A stretch of 64,000 nucleotides of DNA. Source: Cenococcum geophilum 1.58 (taxonomy: Eukaryota; Ascomycota; Dothideomycetes; Gloniales; Gloniaceae). Below are positions 1-12,429 of this stretch, in pieces (within the stretch, counting starts at the first letter, position 1; each line of letters starts with the position of its first letter). Under the pieces are notes generated by a model. That model did not search any database. It worked only from the letters and a program-made list of their open reading frames with translations, and was not told where the DNA came from. The DNA lies in the NCBI GenBank assembly GCA_001692895.1, contig KV748208.1:930001-994000 (forward strand), in the 5' to 3' direction. A program made the translations under genes and the position numbers.

Positions 1-1876
1 GCGCAGGCCCTACATGTTCAGCGAGAGTCTGGACACAGTCGTATAGTATAAACATGTTGCGGTCCTTGTATTTAGCGAAACAGTCGACGAATTGACGGAC
101 AATCACAGCGCAGTAATCCTGTAGTTGGACATTAGCTTTTTCCTCTAGATTAGCAAACGCAGATGCGGCGGCCTCTTGGACCCGTTTATTGTTGTCAAGC
201 ATGCGTTTCAAAATTCCATCCATCATGGGCTCAAAATGCTGTCGCTTCCCAGCTTCATCAAGGCGCGAAGCCCAGCCCGAATATCGACCCAGAGACCAAC
301 AGGTAATTTGGCGTACTACCGGCTCCTGATCCTGAAGTAAGGAGATGAGATACTGGGTAAGAACAGGTAGATGTGGTTCCACGACCTCCATACATCCATC
401 AGCAATTGCTCCAAGCGCAAGCACCGCTGCTTCACGGTTAGGCCATTCCGCGTGGTTCAGATTGTCCGTCAAGTATGGCAGGGTGACTGCAAAAACTGGC
501 TCGTGGAACACAGAAGCAAGGACGTCCAAAGCAGCTGCTGAGCACTTGCGAAGATTCCACGATTCCTCTGGATCACCGATGTCATCGTCATCATCGTACT
601 CTTCAAGTTCTCCTTCACTCAAATCATCATCGTCATAACCCGCTCCAGCGGCAGATTTTGTGGCTCCGTTGGCAGTTGAAGTGGCAGTCTCTCCATTAGT
701 GGTAGCAACCAGGCGAGCCGCCCTCGAAGTTGCAAACATCGGTTTTATGTCTTCTTCCCTATCATCCAAGTCTGCATCTTCATCTCCCCCTTCCAATCTC
801 AGAATGTCATCCTCGCTGTACACCATACTCTCAAGCAGCACTGGAACAATTTTAGGTAGATAAGGTCCGAGGCAACTCCGGAGATTCTCATCCTCTCCAA
901 CGCAGAGCCAGAATTCGGCTGCATCTAAAGCTAGTTCAGTGTTGTCAACGCTCCGCTGCTGAGTGACCATGTAATCCACTAGTCCCGCTATGTGAGGCAC
1001 AATCTTTTCGGGAGCAATATCTGCGATGTGTATGAATGAACGGCAGACGTGTTTTCGAACATCGTCGCTAGGGTCCAAGGCAAGTTGGAATAGTTGTTGT
1101 AATAAAGGATCCAAATGAGACAGGACAGCTGTTGGTTTCTCCGGGATGAAAAGGTTGATGCTAGCAAGTGCACTTGCTCTTACTTTTGCAATTGGGCTTG
1201 TGGTGAACTCTAGAAGCTTCGGAAATATAAAGTTGATGGGCCGCTGGCCTTGATATTCCCTGTCGAGTTGACGTTTGTTGTCCTCGCAGATTTTCAGCAA
1301 CGCGCTCATAGCCCCCTCTTGAGTCTGAGGAGAGATGTTTCCGCTGCTATTGCTAACCAATGAAATGAGCTCGGATAGAATCTGCGGCCACCCCATGATT
1401 CCCCCTTGTCGTACTACCTCGGTGATAACATTTCCTGCATAGTTCCGTATCTGTGAATTGGGATCCTGGAGGCCAACCAGAATGATCGATCGAATATATG
1501 ATTTAGTGGATTCTGGAATTGTTTTGTACGAAGTTTTGATGTCGTTTTTAAGCATTATAGCGGCAGCGCTCCTAGCAGCGTGATAATTTTCTACCCCCAT
1601 ATTGATCGTTGCGGGGGCCTGGTGGTTCGAGAAAAGATAAGCTAGGTAGTTGTCGATGTCGGGTGACGTTTTGGCCTGTTTGAGCATCTGGTTGGTTAAG
1701 TACATGTCAGCAATAGAGGCTTGCGGAATAATAGTATAGCAAACACGGCAAGAAAGAAAATGATCACTGACGAGCTCTGCGTTTTTCTGAGCAGTTTTGT
1801 CATGTCCGCTCAGCGAGTCCTTCAGACATTGCGCAAGTTGCCTCAAGGGCTCCTCCTGCGGTTGCCAGGCCATCAT
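1..1876 (-). CDS. KAP104: Transportin / importin beta-2 (Kap104-type), N-terminal part, runs off left edge
   Basis: Karyopherin-beta2 nuclear import receptor that carries PY-NLS cargo, such as RNA-binding proteins, through nuclear pores under control of Ran-GTP. Two exons are visible: 1876-1772 (35 codons) and 1687 to the window edge (about 562 codons). They are separated by an 84-nt intron that starts GTCAGT and ends CAG, and the join keeps phase 0. The N-terminus reads MAWQPQEEPLRQLAQ, as in fungal transportins; ATG at 1873 is an equally good start. The rest is a HEAT-repeat solenoid. An acidic stretch rich in D/E near residues 380-400 matches the acidic H8 loop that releases cargo in this family. 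The last visible part (KYKDRNMFILYDCVQTLAEH) aligns with the human TNPO1 segment around residue 520. About the last third, with the cargo-binding C-terminus, lies outside the window. The frame is open throughout and shows no RIP-type stops. Confidence 0.93.
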   Translation of the reverse strand, partial: MMAWQPQEEPLRQLAQCLKDSLSGHDKTAQKNAELVSDHFLSCRVCYTIIPQASIADMYLTNQMLKQAKTSPDIDNYLAYLFSNHQAPATINMGVENYHAARSAAAIMLKNDIKTSYKTIPESTKSYIRSIILVGLQDPNSQIRNYAGNVITEVVRQGGIMGWPQILSELISLVSNSSGNISPQTQEGAMSALLKICEDNKRQLDREYQGQRPINFIFPKLLEFTTSPIAKVRASALASINLFIPEKPTAVLSHLDPLLQQLFQLALDPSDDVRKHVCRSFIHIADIAPEKIVPHIAGLVDYMVTQQRSVDNTELALDAAEFWLCVGEDENLRSCLGPYLPKIVPVLLESMVYSEDDILRLEGGDEDADLDDREEDIKPMFATSRAARLVATTNGETATSTANGATKSAAGAGYDDDDLSEGELEEYDDDDDIGDPEESWNLRKCSAAALDVLASVFHEPVFAVTLPYLTDNLNHAEWPNREAAVLALGAIADGCMEVVEPHLPVLTQYLISLLQDQEPVVRQITCWSLGRYSGWASRLDEAGKRQHFEPMMDGILKRMLDNNKRVQEAAASAFANLEEKANVQLQDYCAVIVRQFVDCFAKYKDRNMFILYDCVQTLAEHVGPA

Positions 1877-4192
1877 GAGTGTTGCGTACTGTGAGGGGAT
1901 GGGAGGGGAGACGGTGGTCGCCACAATTGTATGAGCGAGGTGGTTGACGGCGAGCAAGACACGCAGTAGATCTACAGATTTTGAATGACGAAAGGCCTTG
2001 TGTACGATCCGGACTGCCTCTGTCAAACCCACATGTTAGCCATATATCTAGTAGCTTTGACAGGAGTATTACAGTGAATTAAGACGGAGAATGTTACCTT
2101 CGACTCGCGTACCTGTCGATCCAGGCGTGCTACAAGTATACCACCATTTTTCCCCAGCCGAAATTTCCAACCTGGCCTTCCAAATTTTTTGAGCGAGCTG
2201 CAGCCAAACGGTTTGCCCACACAATGGGATTGGCAATGACGCGAGCGGCGGTTAGACGCAGGAGGGGTGCAGCAGCCAGGGCCAGCCTTTGGTCAAGGAG
2301 CACAAGAGGTAATGAAACGGCCGTGTAACTTTGGGGGAGTGTAGGCGAAGTCTGTGTTGGCGAAGGAGGCCTGAAGGTTGGGCAGTTTGGCCGTTGACAC
2401 AGCTGGTGTGGAAATCGAAGTGGGACGTTCCCGTGAAAGTTTGGCGGGCGGCGTTAGGTACAAAGTAGGTCTAGCCAACGCCCGGCAGTTGGTTGCAAGG
2501 AAGTGCAGCGAAACTCAACATCATCACTGCCACCAGGTCACCCCGTCGCCGCCGCAGCAGCAGAGCCTGCATAACCACCAACCTTGAACACCACTCTAGC
2601 CACGGCGTTTATCATGCGGGAGTTTCCTCAAGCGCCCATTCTCTACCTCTCTCTGCCTGCTACCACTAGTACTAAATTAAGGCGGCATCATCAAGCACCC
2701 CGGACGTACCCTTCAGATCCACCTGAACAGAGCGAAAGACGGCTTTATATGACCATGTAGACCCGGCGAAGTCATCCTCGAGGTTCTACTGCAGCAGTTT
2801 TTGAATTGCAGAAAACCGTTTGAAGGCGTCCTGTGAGGCATGGCTGCAACCACTTACTGGCACTGCCAAATTACCAGACGAGCCTCACCTCAAACGGCGC
2901 CTAGCAGCTACCTTGACTCAGAGGAATAGAAGTAGTATCGACGCTCACTAAATAGGGCTGTGCGCTTGTGGAGGCCGTTACTCAGAAGCCAGGTTCCACC
3001 TTCACACCCGCCGGCGTGAGCCTCACGTGTACTCCGCGTCTAATCCGCGACCGTTCCACGAAGGGTCTTGTTATTCTTGAGCCCGCCTCTCCCATCGTCC
3101 GGGTGGTTGTTTCGCCAAAGCTCCCAGGACAGGTTACGGATACTCTCCTTGAGGGGCAAGACTTGCCTCAAGCAGTCACGCTTGCCTTGTCCGTGTTCAT
3201 GAGCAACGACTGAAGGCCTTTCGAATTTTAGACTCGACATGTACTTACCCGTAGACCCAAGGGCTGACCAAAGCCTTTCACGTACTCCTAGGGCCTTACC
3301 TAACTGTCCTGGGGGAAGTCACTGAAGCTCTTCAGAACCCTGAGGCGAGTCACACGGTAACGACAATTCGAGCCACTCATTCGGCTTTTATTTCCACTAG
3401 TCAAATTCCCAGTTATTCCTCATACACCCCCCTTAAATACATGCGTCACGCTCAACCCACATTCATATTCTCATTCCTCTTCTGATGTGAATTAGTCTAT
3501 CCTCACGACTTCAACTTCCTAATCTCTCTCTGCATGAAGATCTCGCGGATTATATTCGATTCGGAAGTCAGACTGTTCTTTTTTCAATGCCTGCAAACAC
3601 CCGTATTGGAAGAGGCTAAGCAGCACCCTATTATTTTCTCCGATCTCACGCGCAGGACTACATTTGAAAGCTGTGGTGCAACTTTTTTAGAGCATGGTTG
3701 AGAATCAGAAAGACTTAGGCACAGGATGGCTGATTGCCCCCCATGATTCCAAATATTCGACGTAGCTTGACGCCATTGACAGCAGGGCTGGACTAGTGTC
3801 GACCACACTTGTGAACAGCTTCAAACCACACTTTAGTGACATTTTGGATGGAGCATCATCACGAGTCACGGAACACACCTAAATGCACCTCATAAGTAAC
3901 GGAAATACCTGGCGCCCTCCTACTTCCTAAGCAATATCCTCGAGCATCTCCAAGAGACATTGACTCTCCGCCTACGAGAGATCACTGTGTGGGGCTCGTG
4001 ATGTACGAAGCCTGGCATATGCTGTGTCACAAGGGTACAAGCAAAACTCCTTAGTACGATATGGGTGTTAGCGCCAAATATATCGTAATACCAATGGTAT
4101 TGTTGTATCAGGTTCACGTGTAGGGCGAATAAGCAGTAAAAACTTAATAAAAGTGGATCTTAAAACCTAGAGGGTATAGGTTTTCCTCCTTA
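1877..4192. other. Intergenic, no supported gene
   Basis: This is the upstream region of the transportin gene followed by mixed-composition DNA. Short open frames exist (for example 2968-3213, opening with GTG), but none has a recognisable domain or a convincing start. Composition is balanced to about 4.1 kb and then becomes AT-rich. Confidence 0.6.
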
Positions 4193-4372
4193 TGGGCCAG
4201 ATATACCCCCTTCCCATACAACTAGTTATACCGATATTGATGGTAGAGCTTAACGATATCGTCGAAAGCCAGATAATCATTAATTACACCAAAAAAGTTC
4301 TAATCGGGGCGTGTAGATTGTATCTCGTTATATACCAGTTATCGTAATAAAGAGTTTTGCCTGTAACTGAAA
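4193..4372 (+). mobile_element. Helitron-like fragment (degenerate)
   Basis: About 180 bp align by eye with 33691-33869, inside the Helitron-type pseudogene. Shared anchors include CCC(C/T)TCCCATACAA, a GGTAGAG block, GGGG(C)GTGTAGAT and AATAAAGAGTTTT/ACTAAAGAGTTTT. The same frame gives a G-P-x-x-P...Y-x-D start in both copies. I see no flanking Helitron termini, so this is a relic of coding sequence, not a complete element. The surrounding 4.1-4.9 kb is AT-rich and stop-rich, as expected for RIP-damaged DNA. Confidence 0.5.
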
Positions 4373-5977
4373 GTTTTGAAAATCGCATCTTACTTCTTTT
4401 CTTAAACCACGGCTAAACCACGATAATTATAATATTAGTTGTCAATGTAATAGGCTCTTTAAGTAATTATCTCCCTCCTTGTATATATTAGAGCCCTATA
4501 TCTACTGTATTAAGGCATGAGATACATAGTCGCAGAAAACGAGTTAGGTTTTGAAACGCATCTTCGCAATTTTGCGATCGCCCATGTCCAACTATTTATA
4601 TAATTTAGCCACGACGTGGAGTAGAAAGAGACAATGGAGAGCCCATACCCCGTATTATTTTTGACGTAATTAGACGATGGAAAGGCAGTAATGTTTGGCA
4701 GTGATTTGAGAATCTAGTGGTTGATTACTCCAAAATCACGCCCATACACTCTCAGACCCTTCATCTGATTTATGAGATAAATTATTGCGCGGTTGCACCA
4801 AATAGTAAAGTATAGGAGAAACATCATTCGAATTTAATGGGAGAATGATGGCCCTTTTCACGGATGTTGGAGTTCCTGCTATGTTCACGTTTTTGACTGT
4901 AATCTGCCTTGAGGCGCACCGCAGGATTTAAAGGATGTTTCGTGACGATATTCAGCCTCGCTCAGCAGATCATGGCAGCGTAAGGCATATCATGTGAGAA
5001 CTAGGGCGAGCTAATCACGAGGCGCGAACTGCCGCCAGATCACTAGTAATATATTTGATCCTTCCTTAGTCGGCTGCGATTGGAGAAAGTTTGTTTCATA
5101 CCTTTCTGCTAATGACCGTGCTCTCGTGGCTTTCGTTGCTCTCTTTACTCAACGCAATCTGCTATGTATGTTAATGTTTCGCCCTGCAAATAGAAGCTGC
5201 AGGAGGTATTATCTTCCTAGTCGATTGTATGTATTCCAATCATAATTACTTCCCGGCTTTGGTCGAACGTGATCGCACCAGACTTCTCGCATCGAATCTT
5301 GACAGACCGTAATTTAGTGACGAGAAGCAAAGAAAAAGAAACGGGTGGCATTAATTCGTAGACTGACATGNTCCGACCTTAATGGGTTATTTCAGATGAC
5401 ATGCGCAGTGAAATGTCAGTCTGGATCGTGCCTTTGACCTTTGCAACAGGGCTTTCGACAACTAGCGCAAAGTATGAGATAACTAATTGATGACGCTTAA
5501 GTGGCTCTCGCACTTTTATATGACCGGAAATATTAAACCGGTTTTCAAGCCGCAACTAGGTTCGGTCTGCAAGTAGCATAGAAAACCTCGAGGGAAGTGG
5601 AGGTGGCAACTCTCCTCGCTTCACCGGCCTCGTCCCCGTCGTCGAAAGCAGCAGTCGGTCATGCAACTTGAGACAATCCGAAACCACAACATCAACTACT
5701 CCGCCACAACTCCCTCTTCTCAACAACTCTCGACATCCGCCAGACTAACTACTCCCTCTAAGAGTCATCACCATTGCATCGCGACGCTCCCGACACTGCT
5801 ATCGACATTCTCCCGACCGTGTACGTCACTCGCGGCTTGGCCGCCCCCGCTGCATCAGGGCTGAGGCACAGAGACCAACACAGCATCGACCCCGCCCTCT
5901 CTGGAGCATACTAGTGAATCGTATATAGCATCCTCCGCGCTATTATTGTGGACGGAGAACCTGGACAAGTCTGGACG
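4373..5977. other. Intergenic / 5' region of the SPRY gene
   Basis: AT-rich to about 4.9 kb, then balanced. One ambiguous base lies at 5371. From about 5600 the sequence is CT/CA-rich and resembles a fungal promoter and 5' UTR for the downstream gene. An upstream non-coding exon of that gene could lie here. I see no other gene. Confidence 0.55.
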
Positions 5978-7656
5978 ATGCTATCGCACGACGCACGGCG
6001 GGCGGAACCGCCACCAACAACACTCTCCCGATCATACCTCCCATCCCAAAATACGCCATCAATACCGCCGACTGTCATCCTAGAAACGAGCGAGGACCTG
6101 CAAAGGGCTTACAGCGAACCTGTACGAATATCCAGCAATGTCGGATCAACGGCGAAGGGCATCATGATCGGTATCTTCTCGGTATTGGGGGCAGCTTGTC
6201 TGGTTTCGATTATCGCGGCAATCATCTATTTCTTTCGGTATACGCAGCGAGGACGCATTTTCTTGGATCGAATAGGGAGGCCCGGAGAATATGATGATGA
6301 GCAGGCATTCGCGAAGGAAGAGGCGGAGGCGTTAGAAGAGATGGATGACATTCAAAGGACAGAGTATTTAAGAGCAAAAGGTAAGGCACAGCAATATTGA
6401 TTCACACAGTGTACTTCGGGTGCCCATCAGAGGCGGTATGTACTAGTTTGCTAATCCCCAGCAGCTTTCATTCAAGCAAATCCCCCCGAATCCGTACAAA
6501 CCGACATCTCCCTATCGCAATTCTTAGCAATACAGGAGAAAGGCGTTTCTGCATGGGAGTTTGAGCCGGAACTAGAAATCGCAAACTGCTTCGTTGAGGG
6601 CCGGACTGAGATTGAGTTCTTTGACTCTGAGTGCAGTGTACAAAGCAATTTGCCTGTACCCAAGCAGAACGAGGTTTATTATTGGGAAGCGAAGATATAC
6701 GATAAGCCGGAGTCGTCAGTTATCTCAATCGGTATGACCACAAAACCATATCCACTGTTCAGGTTACCAGGTACAACTCCATCCCCAGCTGTGATATATC
6801 ACGACTCCATATTGATATTATTTTAGGTTATCACAAATTCTCCGTAGCTTACACCTCGCACGGCTTTCGCCGCTACAACCAACCGTTCACTCCAACTCCG
6901 TACGGACCTTCTTACGTTCAAGGCGATGTTATTGGTGTTGGATACCGGCCTCGCACGGGCACCGTTTTCTTCACACGTAATGGCAAGAAGCTGGACGATG
7001 TTACGCATGGGCTAAAGTCACAAAATTTCTTCCCTACCGTCGGGGCTAATGGACCTTGCCAAGTTCATGTTAATTTTGGACAATTGGGATTCGTATTTAT
7101 CGAAGCAAATGTTAAGAAATGGGGGTTAGCACCAATGACTGGCAGTCTTGCACCTCCACCTCCATACGGCAGCGAGCAGGGTAGCATCCTACTCGAGGGT
7201 GGCAGGGAAGGTGTTAGGGAGGGGATGGGAGCGTATATTGCGGCCGGTTTTGGTCACAGCAGGAGTAGCAGCCAACAGATACGATCAGGAAGAAACCAAC
7301 CAACTAGTCCCGGCCCACAGCGCAGTCCAACAGACATCTCGCTTGCCCAGCTTAGTCTCGTGGATTCCCGCGAAGATGACATAGGTGAGGGGACAAGCAG
7401 CGCGGCTGCGGAGCACCACGGCTTGGGCTTTGAGCATGCAGATGCGCCGCCGGAATACGAAAGTCCCGAAAGCTCACCGCAACAGAGACAGAGGAGCCCG
7501 GGCGACGAAGATGTTGATTGGGAAGATCGGGCACCACTGCTAGATAGGCATCACGGCTTTGAGCCCCCTATTCCGAGCTACGATGCGGCCGTCGCAGAAG
7601 GGCCTGGTCCGAGGGAGAGGGGTGATACCCAAAACTCACATGACTCGAGGCGATGA
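5978..7656 (+). CDS. SSH4: SPRY-domain endosomal/vacuolar protein, Ssh4/Ear1-type Rsp5 adaptor
   Basis: Ssh4/Ear1 proteins sit in endosome and vacuole membranes and recruit the Rsp5 ubiquitin ligase to membrane cargo for multivesicular-body sorting. The model has three exons: 5978-6380, 6465-6770 and 6827-7656. Introns are GTAAGG..CAG and GTACAA..TAG, both phase 1, giving 512 aa. The first acceptor could also be at 6461, adding one alanine. Residues 62-86 form a single transmembrane segment, followed by FRYTQRG and an acidic helix. A SPRY/B30.2 domain follows (KGVSAWEFEPE; FVEGRTEIEFF; VYYWEAKIYD; GDVIGVGYRPRTGTVFFTRNG). The C-terminal tail is disordered and carries two PPxY motifs (PPPY near 7157-7170, PPEY near 7449-7460), the expected WW-domain ligands. 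The start is the first ATG after an in-frame stop at 5915. A longer N-terminus from an upstream exon is possible. Confidence 0.9.
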
Positions 7657-8990
7657 TGAAGAGAGCCTGCGTTTCTTTTGTTCTATGGATAGGGATCATG
7701 ATAGGATACTCACCTTATTGGCGCGCAAAATTTCTTTATTGGGTTTCTGGTGGTTCGGGCGCTGGGGTATGGGCCAGGCTTGACTGTTTTACATTAGCGG
7801 AAATGGTAAATGGGATGCTTCTGGGAGCAGGCGTCAGCGATCATTATCATTTGAGCTCTCTTTTGTCGATACGTGGGTTGTGTAGTCTTGCGTCTTGGCC
7901 CGTTGCATCCCTTCCTGGAGGGCTTCTGGGAGGAATTGGTCGAATATGGTGGTCTATTGCGAGTTACGGATACAGTTGTTGGTAAAGGATAGGCATCTGT
8001 CTAGCGTGCTTACTTGCTCATTTTTAGTGTCCATGACTACTTCTCTCTGGCCGTTTGGAGTTCAACACTTGCTCGCTCTTGCACTGAATTAATTTGTGCT
8101 GTTCTAGCCGTGCCCTTGTGAACAACTTCAGATGTTTACGCAGATTGCACGAATCCTTTGTGTATTGGGTTCTAAAATGCTTCAAGCACTCACAAAAATC
8201 TATATGGCGTATCAAGGAGTAAGTTAATGATCCCTTGCCTATATAAACAAACATGAAACAGTGTCGGGGCCGCCGCAATGAATACATCTAGACGTGCTAG
8301 CTCCCTAGGACCGTCGATCCATAGCAACCAGGGCCAAGGACTATGATATCCCAGAACTCCCGGGTTACACATCCGGATAGCCACTAAAGGTTCGTAGAGA
8401 TATTAAGTATGTATCGACTGATAAATTACGAAACCCGCCGCTGGACGAGTGTCGGTGATCTCGTACTCAATGATCGTCGAAAGAACTCGCTCTCGTCTCT
8501 TGCATGGGTTTGTGCATCCAGCTCAAGATCTTTTGATGGAAACAAAAGGCCGAGCGAGGCATGAGACGGATTTCCAAGATTTTGATGGAATCTGGAAAAG
8601 AAGTCGTGATCACTACACGATTTGAGGAATTCCTACGGGAACCTTGGCCTCTGTGCGGATTAAATATATTCAACAAATATATTATGACCCTTACTCGATT
8701 TAATCAGATAGATTTGAAGCGAAAGTTGAGAGTATTTAGCTGTTCGACCTCAAAGAGGTAGAGGACGAAATGGAGTTGAAGGTTCGAAAACTCCGGCAGG
8801 ACTCAAGCGAAAGAAAGTGCTTAGTTAGTCATGCCTTATCCGTGCCAAGGCTTTGGCTTATTCAGCCAAAGTGGACTCGTCCACACTTTATCTCGGTCCC
8901 AGACGATCAGCCAATTATAAGCTGCTTACATAACAGATTAATCATCTTATGTTGTTGTCGTCTGGTACACGGTTCGGAAATTTATTAGTC
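7657..8990. other. Intergenic, no supported gene
   Basis: 3' flank of the SPRY gene. Several short overlapping frames occur but none has domain content. Composition turns sharply AT-rich at about 8990, which marks the left edge of the RIP block. Confidence 0.6.
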
Positions 8991-9829
8991 CCTCGCGCCG
9001 ATTTGTATGTAATTCTTATACAAACTTACGCGCCATACTATTTTTTTAGCTACTAATTAATAATAAACTAATATCTTTATAAATAATTAGCAAACGTTAT
9101 GTTCTAGAACTTTGTAGGGCAATTCTAACGCTGCCAAAATTATTGTGAACGGCCTAGTGGTTACCGCTACATTTCGCCTTAAATATTACCGCTAAAACAG
9201 TAAATATTTAGCTAGAGCCATCAACCATTACCAATCCTTAACATTTAACCTCCTATATTAATATTTATAGTAGATAAACACCTAAATAGCTAATATATTA
9301 TATCTAGATTAATTCTATACCTTATTACCTACTTTATTACTCCTCCGCTACCTATACCACCCAAATATTAACCTGCGAACCCCGTATTAACTCTATATTT
9401 ACCAATAAGCTATATAGCGCCGTTTGGTATAAAGAAACGATTAAAGGCCTTAATAAGGAGGCTAAGAGCTGGACATGCGCCTAGTATAGTATGCAACTAT
9501 CCTTGTACTACTAGCGAGGTAGTAGATAATACTATTGGTGCAATAAACGTCTTTAAAAAGTAACGCTCTAATAATAAGGCGTCTTAGTCACCAGTAGCAG
9601 ATAACGAAGCCCCTTAGTTACTACGGATAGATCTATAAACATCTTAACTCTCTACCAGCTTAGCTAGCTAGGATATACCTTAACTCTCTACTAGCTTGGC
9701 TAGTTAGGATATACTAAAGATGCGCGTAGCTAGAGCTTAGAGAAAAATCTAAGATAAAAAGAAGCCCAATATAATAACTTAAGCACGAGATAACGCAATT
9801 TAAGGTATTATATTACTGCTATATAACAA

Positions 9830-11700
9830 TAAATTCTATATAAAAAATAAGCAGGTAACCTATATTTAGAGGCTAATCTATAATTATATTAACGTTATCC
9901 TTATTATATAAACCGGCTTTAGTAAAAGCCTTATTATATAAGTAATTTTAATTCTTTATAAAAATACTATATTACTAGTATTTCTTCCTCTAAATAAGAT
10001 TGCAAAAGAGCAAGTTTAAAAGGTTAATTAAATTGGTGGTAATGCGCTACTCCTTAATGCTGACGTTAAGGATATAGATAAAGCGCTTAAGAATGTAAGA
10101 TCCGGCCTATATACCTATATCTTTATTAGTCCTAAGCTTACTAGTATACTACCTTTCCGAGATCTGCTTAAAGACCCTAAGTTTAAAAAGTAATTAGTCT
10201 TGGTTATTATTAATAAAGCTTATCTTATTATACAATAGGGTAAGAAGTTTCACCCTAAGTATACGCAGCTACGCTATATACGCAATCTAATTAGAAGCTC
10301 GGTTTTGTAGTTTACCTATTTTATAACTTTTAATCCAGAAACGTTAGAAACGGTAAAGAAGTCCTTAAGCTTTAATAACACTAATATGCACCTTAAGCAG
10401 ACTTCTATTTCCCGCAGAGAGCTTATCTTTCGTCTTAGCTAGATACTAAAGGATATAATTACTAAATACACCTCGCTCCGCTTCCTTCTTAATAAGGCTG
10501 TTAATCCTCTAACTATTAAAACATATATTAATCCTGCCGTCTTTTAGGGAGGGAGCTACTTAGCTACTCTGTATAAGATTCCAAAGACTATTATATTCTT
10601 TAATACTAGAGCCTAAGCTATAGAGGCGCATAGAAGTATATCTAAGTACCTATAGCAGCTATATCTAGCTTAATATACTAAGAATATTACCCGCTTAATT
10701 ATGGCCGTATTCTATTAAACAACCTTATTATTTAGCAAGAAGTTAATTCTAGATAAGTTTAGGAAACTAGCAGAATCTTCTAAGATTTAAATTATTTTTG
10801 CTATAGAGGCTATTAGGCTTAGTATTAATCTTCTAGATATCCGTAGAGCGGTTATATATATAATACCGGCGCCTAAATAATATTTCTCTCCTCTTCTACA
10901 GCGTAGTGGTTAAGTTGGTCGCAATAGTAGAAGGGCTAAAGTAATCTTTCTATTTAAATACTGGTGCTTTAGTAAATAAAACCTACTCTTAAAGCTAAAG
11001 CTAAAGGCAGTATACCGTTTAAATGCTTACTAACAGCAATAGTCCTACGCACTATTATCCCACCCTTTTTTTACCTCTTAACTATTACTATTACGCGGAT
11101 CCTAATTACCGTTAGTTAATTCTATAAACTTAGATAACTTATTAGCTAGCAATACTATCCAGTTAAAGCGGGGAGGTAAAAAGGAAGATAAGCAGAAGCA
11201 TATAGAGATAAGAGATAAGTTTTTCTAGCTATATAACAATTATAAGTATATTAAGGAAACACTATATAAGTATTTCGCCGAGCCTAACGCTTTAATTACT
11301 GTAAATACTAATAAAGACTCCTGCTATAATCACTGTAATAACTCCCTTTAGTTAAAAACGCCTAAATGTAAAATATATAATAAGAAGGGGGCAAATCTAG
11401 ATACTAAAAAGAATTATATCCTTAAGAGACTTTAGACATAGGCTTAGACATTAGCAGTACCTATAGCTATTGGTAGATCTGCTCTATTTCTAATATATTA
11501 CACTATTGCCGTTCTATATACTATGCTATATTAAATAGTATATTAATTCCACCTAATTACTACGTGTGAATACCTTAACAACTATATAAACGAATAGGAG
11601 CACGTAGATCTACTATCTAAAAGTCTATAGTAGGAGCTATATACGGCCGGTCTTAAATATAATTATATACTATACCCTTCTTTACAGGGTATAGATGCAA
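9830..11700 (+). pseudogene. RecQ-like DNA helicase, RIP-inactivated
   Basis: A single plus-strand frame (in register with 9912), read through TAA/TAG stops, shows helicase superfamily 2 motifs in order. These are a Walker A remnant TGFSKSLI at 9912-9935 (family TGxGKSL), motif Ia LPLNKIAKEQ near 10000, an ISPKL motif near 10130, a motif II remnant at 10203-10220 (VIINKAYL where the family has DEAHL) followed by QxGKKFHPKY like the RecQ QWGxxFRPxY. Motif VI then appears at 10905-10935 (SGQVGRNSRRAKVIF when the stop is read as Q). A Cys-rich stretch near 11300-11350 may be the RecQ zinc-binding region. At least a dozen stops and the lost DEAH acid residues mean it is dead. RecQ-type helicases also occur near fungal telomeres and in large mobile elements. 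The upstream limit is uncertain; 9.0-9.8 kb may hold an N-terminal extension. Confidence 0.75.
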
Positions 11701-12159
11701 TATTTAAGATTTCTAGTATTAATCCGACGCTAAGCCAGAGTTAAACTTCATCAATTAACTCCCTATTTAATGCTGCTATATCTACCGCTATTACTAGTTA
11801 AGCTATATTAGTTGCTACCGTATCCGCTATACAACCGCGACTCTCTTTAAGCCTACCCCCGCGCCAGCCTCCTTTATATAATACTTAGGTGCTATTACCT
11901 ACAAGATATAGCCTATTAAGCTTACGAAGCCTAAATATATAATATATTTAGAACACACTAGATATAAGGAAGAGAAAGAGGCTTTAGTTATTATCGCGGT
12001 TATAAAGGGAAGGTAAGCTATTGCTATTTTAATAATATTTTTGCACCCTATATATATTCCACTAAGCCCTATTACTAATAAGCTGTTTAATATATATATA
12101 GTGGTATATAGGGAGCTTTAGCTTTATAGCCAGATTAATATTACTACCATTATAGGCAG

Positions 12160-12402
12160 TATAGAAGGGCAAAGCCCAACACTAAAAGGTAATACTTAAT
12201 TAAGTATTGTAAATAAAAGAATGGAATAACTTAAGTTATACTAGAGAAGTCGTTAATTAATAGAGGGTAGAGGAGAAATTGTATTAAGTTAAGGTAAGGT
12301 AAGGTTAAAACCTAAGCTCCTTCTATAATATATAACCCTAAGCCTTATATATATAATAAAAAAACGAACCAAAATAACTAAGGGGCATTTAACACCACCA
12401 CA
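12160..12402 (-). repeat. LTR, copy 1 (3' LTR of the tandem LTR element)
   Basis: A 243-bp repeat matching 17580-17810 in the same orientation. The better-preserved copy begins TGTGG and ends CCACA, a perfect 5-bp terminal inverted repeat of LTR type; here the first end is mutated to TATAG. Shared landmarks are GAAGGGCAAAGCC, AATACTTAATTAAGTATT, a TATATATA(TA) tract and CCAAAATAACTAAG. On the minus strand the sequence immediately before this LTR (12403-12417) is AGGTAGGGGAGGTAA, a polypurine tract. That fixes the element on the minus strand and makes this its 3' LTR. Confidence 0.75.
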
Positions 12403-12417
12403 TTACCTCCCCTACCT
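12403..12417 (-). other. Polypurine tract of the LTR element
   Basis: On the minus strand the sequence AGGTAGGGGAGGTAA abuts the TGTGG start of the LTR. The second copy has AGGTAGAGGTAGTAA at the equivalent place (17811-17825). A purine-rich run directly 5' of the 3' LTR is where plus-strand DNA synthesis is primed in LTR retrotransposons. Confidence 0.65.
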
Positions 12418-12429
12418 AAAAGGTTGTCC

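Noticed and set aside
2968..3213. 81-codon plus-strand frame with protein-like composition
   Set aside because: It opens with GTG, has no recognisable domain, and no introns or flanking exons can be fitted.
7653..7985. 110-codon frame right after the SPRY gene
   Set aside because: It lies in the 3' untranslated region; no domain and no separate promoter features.
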